A stretch of 64,000 bases of DNA. It comes from a candidate division KSB1 bacterium (lineage in GTDB: Bacteria > Zhuqueibacterota > Zhuqueibacteria > Residuimicrobiales > Krinioviventaceae). Every line of letters starts with the position of its first letter. The first letter of the stretch is position 1. The stretch spans positions 2,418,001 to 2,482,000 of the forward strand of contig JAXHMJ010000005.1 of the NCBI GenBank assembly GCA_034521575.1. Direction: 5' to 3'. Both the position numbers and the translations under genes were made by a program. The notes beneath the pieces were generated by a model. It did not search any database, was not told the DNA's origin, and worked only from the letters and a program-made list of their open reading frames with translations. Shown in pieces: positions 58,932-64,000 of the stretch.

Positions 58932-59956
58932 TGGCCGGAGCCAGTGAAAAACCGACAATTTATAATGTTGCGACTAAAGCCGGGGTGGGGATCGGGACCG
59001 TGTCGCGGGCTCTGAATAACAGTCCCAATATATCTCCGGACACCAAAAAACGCGTCCTCAAGGCGATTGAAGAATTGCATTATCAACCGCATGCCATGGC
59101 CAGGGGATTGGCCCGACGCAAAAGCCATATGGCTGCTATTATGCTTCCGATGTTTACCGGCTATTTTTATATGGAACTCATGCAGGCGATTCAGGAACAG
59201 GCCTCGCGTCATGAATATGATCTGATCATGTACAGTATTGACAAACCTTCAAAATCTAAAGATTATCTCAAGCGCGTTCTTCAGGAAAACCGCGTTGACG
59301 GCATCATTATGATTTCGTTGAGAATGGATGATAAATATGTGCAGCGGTTTGTTGATTCTGAATTTCCTGTGGTGCTGGTTGACAGTTATAACAAAGATCT
59401 GGATTCGATTACAGTGAAAAATAAAGAGGGCGCCTATAAAGCCGCCTGCCATTTGATTCAACAGGGACATCGAAGGATTGGTATGATTGACGCCCAGCTG
59501 AAAAGCTTTCCCGCACAAATACGGCTGGATGGATTCAAGCAGGCTCTCGATGAATATGGTATTCCTTTTGAAAAAAATTATTTGGTAATCAGTGATTCGA
59601 TTACTGAACGGGATGGGTTTAACCGGGAGGCTGGATATGATGCCATGCAGAATATTTTGTCATTGAAAGACCGCCCCACTGCCATTTTCGTCGCCAGTGA
59701 TATCCAGGCCGCCGGAGCCCTGCAGGCCATTCGGGAGGTGGGACTCAAAGTGCCGGATGATATTGCTTTGATCGGATTTGATGATATCGAATTGGCAAAA
59801 TATCTTGGCATTACTACGATGAAACAGCCCTTGTTTCAGATGGGAACACTGGCTTTTCAGAGGTTGATGGAAAAAATGGAAACGCCGTCTTTGCCGCTCT
59901 TGCATAAAAGCTACAACACTGAACTGGTGATCCGGCAAACATGTGGCGCGAAATAA
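58931..59956 (+). CDS. LacI-family transcriptional regulator
   Basis: About 341 residues. The N-terminal helix-turn-helix reads PTIYNVATKAGVGIGTVSRALNNSPNISPDTKKRV with the hinge helix PHAMARGLARRKS; the rest is a periplasmic-binding-protein-like sugar sensor (AAIMLPMFTGYFYMELMQAIQEQ, VDGIIMISLRMDD, TAIFVASDIQAAGALQAIREVG, IALIGFDDIELAKYLGITTMKQP). Position between a GH13 enzyme and a TonB-dependent receptor suggests an alpha-glucan or maltose-type inducer. The ATG at 58931 fits the family start; an in-frame ATG at 58913 is also possible. Three operators cover its promoter and start, so it most likely controls its own gene. Confidence 0.9.
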   Translation: MAGASEKPTIYNVATKAGVGIGTVSRALNNSPNISPDTKKRVLKAIEELHYQPHAMARGLARRKSHMAAIMLPMFTGYFYMELMQAIQEQASRHEYDLIMYSIDKPSKSKDYLKRVLQENRVDGIIMISLRMDDKYVQRFVDSEFPVVLVDSYNKDLDSITVKNKEGAYKAACHLIQQGHRRIGMIDAQLKSFPAQIRLDGFKQALDEYGIPFEKNYLVISDSITERDGFNREAGYDAMQNILSLKDRPTAIFVASDIQAAGALQAIREVGLKVPDDIALIGFDDIELAKYLGITTMKQPLFQMGTLAFQRLMEKMETPSLPLLHKSYNTELVIRQTCGAK

Positions 59957-59980
59957 CGGGTTAATTTTTGGAGACACAAT

Positions 59981-62900
59981 ATGAAGTGTACTCGAATAGC
60001 GTGTTTGATTTGTGCTTTTGCTGTTGTTATGGTGGCAATTTTGCCTCTGCATGCTGCCACCACGGGCAAAATTACCGGAACGGTTACCGATTCCGAGACG
60101 GGGGAGCCGTTGGTCGGTGCCAATGTCATCGTGCAGAGAACGAGTCTTGGCGCAGCTGCTGACGCTGACGGGGATTATGTCATTTTGAATGTCTCCCCGG
60201 GTCAGTATACACTCGTTTTTCGTATGATGGGGTACACCCCGAAACAGGTGCAGGAGGTGAGAGTGTCCTCAGATTTGACCACCACTATTGACGTCGAATT
60301 GTCCCCCACTGTGTTACAGGCCGGCGAGGTGGTTTCTGTGGTTGCGGAGAAACCTCTGGTCACCCGCGATTTGACCGCATCTACTTCAATGGTGAACGCG
60401 GAAGAGTTTGATAAACTGCCCGTCACCGAAGTGGGTGAAGCCCTTGAACTGCAGGCCGGTCTGATCAAGGATGCCTCAGGGGCGCTGCATGTGCGCGGCG
60501 GACGCGCCGGTGAGGTCAGCTACTGGATTGACGGTGTGCCGGTCATGGATGTCTATGACCGCAATACCGTTGTTGATGTCAACAAGGATATGGTTCAGGA
60601 ACTGCAGGTCATCAGCGGCGCGTTTAATGCCGAATACGGACAGGCCATGTCCGGAATCGTAAATATCACCACAAAAGAAGGATTTGACCGGTTCGGCGGT
60701 TCTGTTACCTCGTATATCGGCGATCACGTCAGCACCCATAAAGAAAAATTTCCGCACATTAGCAAAATCAATCCGTTTGCCATTCGTAACTTTGAGGGCA
60801 GTCTGTACGGACCGATTATTGATGAAAAACTATCCATATCCCTGAACGCACGCCATATTTATTTTGACGGTTGGCTGAGCGGGACCAATGTTTACAATCC
60901 CGGTGCAGTGACCGGCAATCTTGTTTTACCTCAGGATTTTATTGATGAATATTTGCCGGAATACTCTGAAAGCGGTTCTATGGTGGATTCTGTGAACCGG
61001 GGATTCCCTTATATCGTCGGCAGTAATGACTATATGGATAGTCTGGTTGTGATGAGTGAACTTGACAATCCGGATTCTGTGAGCTTTGCCGCCCATTATG
61101 ACAGTCTGAAATCTCTGCATCCGAACGGCAAGGGCGACGGTGACCCGGTTCCCATGAACTGGAACCGAAAGCTTTACCTGCAGGGTAAAATCAATTATCG
61201 CTTCACGCCGTCCATGAAGCTGGATTACACCTACATTCTGGATGACGTCGAATACAATGATTATGACCGCAATTATTTTCTCAATCCCAAAGGCGATCTG
61301 GACCGGTTCCGGACCGGAGAAACCCATATCCTCAGGTGGACGCAAACGCTGAGTTCCCGGACCTTTTACAAGCTTTCCATGTCTTATTTTACCAAAGAAT
61401 ATAAACATTCAACGTATGAAAATCCGCACAGTCCGTTGTATGTGCACCCGGACCTGTCGGTTCAGGATCCATATAGTTTCAGAACCGCAGGGACGAATAA
61501 CAATCGTCTCAGACGTCAGACCACGACAATGCTGGGCAAGATGGATCTGACCAGTCAGGTCACCAAACGGCATCAGATCAAAACCGGTCTGGAGTTCCGG
61601 CAGCATGATCTGACCTATAACAATATTACCCTTCGCCCTGTTGCTTCACAGACCAGTATGAATTTTTTGTGGGAAGGGCCGTATATCGACACCCGTATTT
61701 TGCCGGACACTACGATTTATGCCAGCAGCTATCGCCATAAACCAGTCGAGTTTTCGGCGTATATCCAGGACAAAATGGAATACAAAAGCATGATTGTGAA
61801 TGCCGGCATCCGCTTTGATTATTTTGAGCCGGACGGCAGGATGCTGGCAGATGAAAGTGATCCCACGATCACCAATCCGATTCGCCCGGAAAATCGTTAT
61901 CACGACTGGGGCACGGACGGCGAGCCGAACACGTTCGATCCGGATGGTTCGGAAAACAATGGGTTGCGGGATCCCGGTGAACCGGCGGTTACCTTATCCG
62001 AACGCCGTGAATACTGGTATGAAAATGCCACTCCCAAATTTCAGATCAGTCCGCGGCTGGGAGTTTCATTTCCCATTACCGCACGCGGCGTCATTCATTT
62101 TTCCTACGGGCATTTTTTTCAGATTCCGCGGTTTGAGCTGCTGTATCAAAACCCGGATTTTGAGCTGGATTCCGGCACCGGGAATATCGGTCTGATCGGA
62201 AATGCCGATCTTGAACCCGAACACACGGTGAGCGGAGAAATCGGCTTGCAGCAGCAGATCACCGACAATATATCACTGGATGTGACCGGATATTTCCGGG
62301 ATGTACGAAATCTGGCCGGTACACGCGCAGCGGAGATCGAGATTTACGGCGGTTCCGCCACTTATAGCAAAATCATCAACAGTGATTTTGGATTTGTCAA
62401 GGGGCTGATTTTGGCATTAAACAAACGATTTGCCAATCACTTTGGCTTTTCTGTGGATTATACCCTGCAGGTGGCCAAGGGAACCAACTCGAATCCCGAA
62501 CAAGCACGAAATGCATTGCTGGGCGGATCTCTTCCTGAAGTGCAGTTGACGCCGCTGGAATGGGATCAGCGCCACACGGTGAACATGTCCGCCACCTATG
62601 GGTATGACACCTGGGGTGTGAGTGTCATTGGTCAGCTGGGAAGCGGATTGCCTTATACACCGCGGGCCAGTCAGGATATTACCACATTATTGACCAACAG
62701 TCAGAAAAAGCCTATGACCTATAATCTGGATCTGCGGGCGTTTAAAGATTTTTCCGTGGGTCCGGGAAATTTGAATGTATTCTTGCGGATTCTCAACCTA
62801 TTGGATGTTATGAATGCTGTCTATGTGTATGATGATACCGGAAAACCCGGATTCACCCGGGACGAGGATATTGCCGCTGCCACCAATCCGCCTGAAACTG

Positions 62901-62986
62901 TCAATTCACTGGACCGGTGGTTCACCAATTCAACGCATTTTTCAGAGCCTCGTCGTATTGAATTAGGTTTTACTTACAGTTTCTAA
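59981..62986 (+). CDS. TonB-dependent receptor with carboxypeptidase-like N-terminal domain
   Basis: A 1001-residue outer-membrane transporter. Signal peptide about 1-26 (LICAFAVVMVAILPLHA). Residues 30-115 are a CarboxypepD_reg-like domain (KITGTVTDSETGEPLVGANVIV), followed by the plug (VTEVGEALELQAGLIKDASGALHVRGGRAGEVSYWIDGVPV; SGAFNAEYGQAMSGIVNITTKEG) and a large barrel ending RRIELGFTYSF. No SusD gene follows, so it is closer to oligopeptide/OmpR-type than to SusC/D systems. It lies 24 bases after the LacI-type gene and probably shares its transcript, so glucan-type import is likely but not shown. Confidence 0.9.
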   Translation: MKCTRIACLICAFAVVMVAILPLHAATTGKITGTVTDSETGEPLVGANVIVQRTSLGAAADADGDYVILNVSPGQYTLVFRMMGYTPKQVQEVRVSSDLTTTIDVELSPTVLQAGEVVSVVAEKPLVTRDLTASTSMVNAEEFDKLPVTEVGEALELQAGLIKDASGALHVRGGRAGEVSYWIDGVPVMDVYDRNTVVDVNKDMVQELQVISGAFNAEYGQAMSGIVNITTKEGFDRFGGSVTSYIGDHVSTHKEKFPHISKINPFAIRNFEGSLYGPIIDEKLSISLNARHIYFDGWLSGTNVYNPGAVTGNLVLPQDFIDEYLPEYSESGSMVDSVNRGFPYIVGSNDYMDSLVVMSELDNPDSVSFAAHYDSLKSLHPNGKGDGDPVPMNWNRKLYLQGKINYRFTPSMKLDYTYILDDVEYNDYDRNYFLNPKGDLDRFRTGETHILRWTQTLSSRTFYKLSMSYFTKEYKHSTYENPHSPLYVHPDLSVQDPYSFRTAGTNNNRLRRQTTTMLGKMDLTSQVTKRHQIKTGLEFRQHDLTYNNITLRPVASQTSMNFLWEGPYIDTRILPDTTIYASSYRHKPVEFSAYIQDKMEYKSMIVNAGIRFDYFEPDGRMLADESDPTITNPIRPENRYHDWGTDGEPNTFDPDGSENNGLRDPGEPAVTLSERREYWYENATPKFQISPRLGVSFPITARGVIHFSYGHFFQIPRFELLYQNPDFELDSGTGNIGLIGNADLEPEHTVSGEIGLQQQITDNISLDVTGYFRDVRNLAGTRAAEIEIYGGSATYSKIINSDFGFVKGLILALNKRFANHFGFSVDYTLQVAKGTNSNPEQARNALLGGSLPEVQLTPLEWDQRHTVNMSATYGYDTWGVSVIGQLGSGLPYTPRASQDITTLLTNSQKKPMTYNLDLRAFKDFSVGPGNLNVFLRILNLLDVMNAVYVYDDTGKPGFTRDEDIAAATNPPETVNSLDRWFTNSTHFSEPRRIELGFTYSF

Positions 62987-63026
62987 TTCTCCTGAAACAG
63001 GAATAGAGAGAAACAGGAGCTTGACA

Positions 63027-64000
63027 ATGAAAAGATCAGTTTTAACATTATTTGTACTTTTATTAACCGTTAATATTGTTCGGGCACAAAGCGGCCAGGA
63101 GTTCAGACGCTCTTCCATTATGCGCGGAAATCTGGTAAAATGCGTGTTTGGAAACTGGGGTGTTCTTGGACAACCGGCGACCAAGGGGGCGCGCGGTGCC
63201 TGGATTTATGAAAATAACGGATACATCGGTGATGTCAGTCCCATGGTGGGCGCTGAAATTACCGTGGACGGTAAAACATTTCATTCCGTTGAAATCTGTC
63301 CGGCCGCCAGGCCTTCCCTGGACGCAGAAGTTTCTCCTTCCAACAAGCCCTGGGGATTTGAACCCAAGGCCGGGTATTTCAATGAATCTCAGCAGGGCGT
63401 TGCGCTTTACAGTGATCCGGCATCCTGGCCAGCGTTCTGGCCGGATAAAATGGATGATCCGGAAGATCCGGGCTGGTCCGGCTCCTGGAATGGATTCGCC
63501 GGCAAGACCACCACGGCATCCGAGGAAACCTATTTTGTGATGGATGACAATAACGACGAAGAATTTAACTTTGCCGATAATAATGTTCATAATGTGGCGT
63601 TCAAACCGGATTCCACCAATCCGAGCCGCAATGGATTGGGACTGGAAGTCCGGGTTCGGGGGATGCAGTGGTCCGATTTTCTGGCCCAGGACTGTATTTT
63701 CTGGCTGTATGAAATCACCAATACCAGTAAAACCGATTACGACAAGGCTGTTTTTGCCATGCTGGTCGGCACCTATGTGGGCGTGACCTCTACTGAAGAT
63801 TTTGGCGAATACAATGATGATTATTCTTTTTTCGATGTGGAGAGGGATTTGACGTATACGGCTGATTTTGATAATAGCGCCAAGCGCAATCCCAATTGGA
63901 CCGGTGATGTGGGTGTGGTCGGTTATGCTTTTCTGGAAAGTCCGGGCAACCCGTATGACGGCATTGATAATGACGGTGATGCGGCCGATAATCCGTTGGT
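63027..64000 (+). CDS. secreted protein of unknown function, cut by window end
   Basis: Open from the ATG at 63027 (AGGAG 9 bases before) to the end of the window, at least 324 residues. Signal peptide MKRSVLTLFVLLLTVNIVRA. The mature part starts SGQEFRRSSIMRGNLVKCVFGNWGVLGQPA and has patterns seen in large FCB-group surface proteins: WIYENNGYIGDVSPMVGAEI, DCIFWLYEITNTSKTDYDKAVFAMLVGTYVG, and near the cut NPYDGIDNDGDAADN, an acidic DxDxD calcium-binding-like motif. Such proteins usually end in a type IX-like sorting domain, which would lie outside the window. It follows the TonB-dependent receptor by 40 bases, so it is probably part of that operon. Confidence 0.75.
   Translation, partial: MKRSVLTLFVLLLTVNIVRAQSGQEFRRSSIMRGNLVKCVFGNWGVLGQPATKGARGAWIYENNGYIGDVSPMVGAEITVDGKTFHSVEICPAARPSLDAEVSPSNKPWGFEPKAGYFNESQQGVALYSDPASWPAFWPDKMDDPEDPGWSGSWNGFAGKTTTASEETYFVMDDNNDEEFNFADNNVHNVAFKPDSTNPSRNGLGLEVRVRGMQWSDFLAQDCIFWLYEITNTSKTDYDKAVFAMLVGTYVGVTSTEDFGEYNDDYSFFDVERDLTYTADFDNSAKRNPNWTGDVGVVGYAFLESPGNPYDGIDNDGDAADNPL

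Overview
The window looks like chromosomal DNA of a Gram-negative bacterium of the Fibrobacterota-Chlorobiota-Bacteroidota (FCB) superphylum. It is most like Calditrichota or KSB1-type lineages rather than Bacteroidota proper. The grounds are secreted proteins ending in a NYPNPFNP-type C-terminal sorting domain, a TonB-dependent receptor with a carboxypeptidase-like N-terminal domain, a complete Bat (aerotolerance) operon, a type III glutamine synthetase, and promoters of the ordinary TTGACA / TATAAT kind. Pyruvate:ferredoxin oxidoreductase together with KatG and Bat genes suggests an anaerobe or facultative anaerobe that copes with oxygen. The placement is an inference from gene content; no rRNA is present.

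Layout. 1-2501: AT-rich, same-strand single-gene cassettes (a zinc-ribbon protein end, an alpha/beta hydrolase, a CPBP protease), each followed by an imperfect inverted repeat resembling an integron attC site. 2502-3142: decayed DNA. 3143-16502: minus-strand housekeeping genes (polX, lipoprotein, creatininase-like, yhbY, amidase, nitroreductase, glgP, dihydroorotate dehydrogenase-like, nifJ). 16734-22260: tRNA-Phe, a GEVED secreted protein, GSIII, a small membrane protein overlapping tRNA-Val, tRNA-Asp, and a GIY-YIG nuclease gene bracketed by two altered tRNA-Asp-like copies. 22847-29635: katG followed by an accessory stretch with acetyltransferases, a symporter and broken genes. 29757-32451: secreted hydrolase-like protein and a YugP-type peptidase. 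32565-40522: protein quality control cluster grpE-dnaJ-htrA, dnaK, clpB. 40612-51474: TPR lipoprotein and the Bat operon. 51766-56188: cell-envelope proteins and a YhaM-type nuclease. 56259-64000: tRNA-Asn, then a glucan-use locus (GH13 enzyme, LacI-type regulator, TonB-dependent receptor, secreted protein cut by the window end).

How the parts may work together. The LacI-type regulator has three TGGAAGNNCTTCCA operators over its own promoter and start, and a matching operator lies in front of glgP 47 kb away, which suggests one regulator for extracellular glucan uptake and glycogen breakdown. The grpE-dnaJ and dnaK units each carry a well-spaced -24/-12 (sigma-54) motif and no CIRCE element.

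Sequence quality. At least seven conserved genes (glgP, grpE, dnaJ, htrA, batC, yhaM, the edge cassette) are broken by shifts of one or two bases, mostly in or beside homopolymers. These are most simply sequencing or assembly indels, and I annotate the composite genes. The most unusual items are the GIY-YIG / tRNA-Asp-like element, the attC-like cassette run and the sigma-54-type chaperone promoters.
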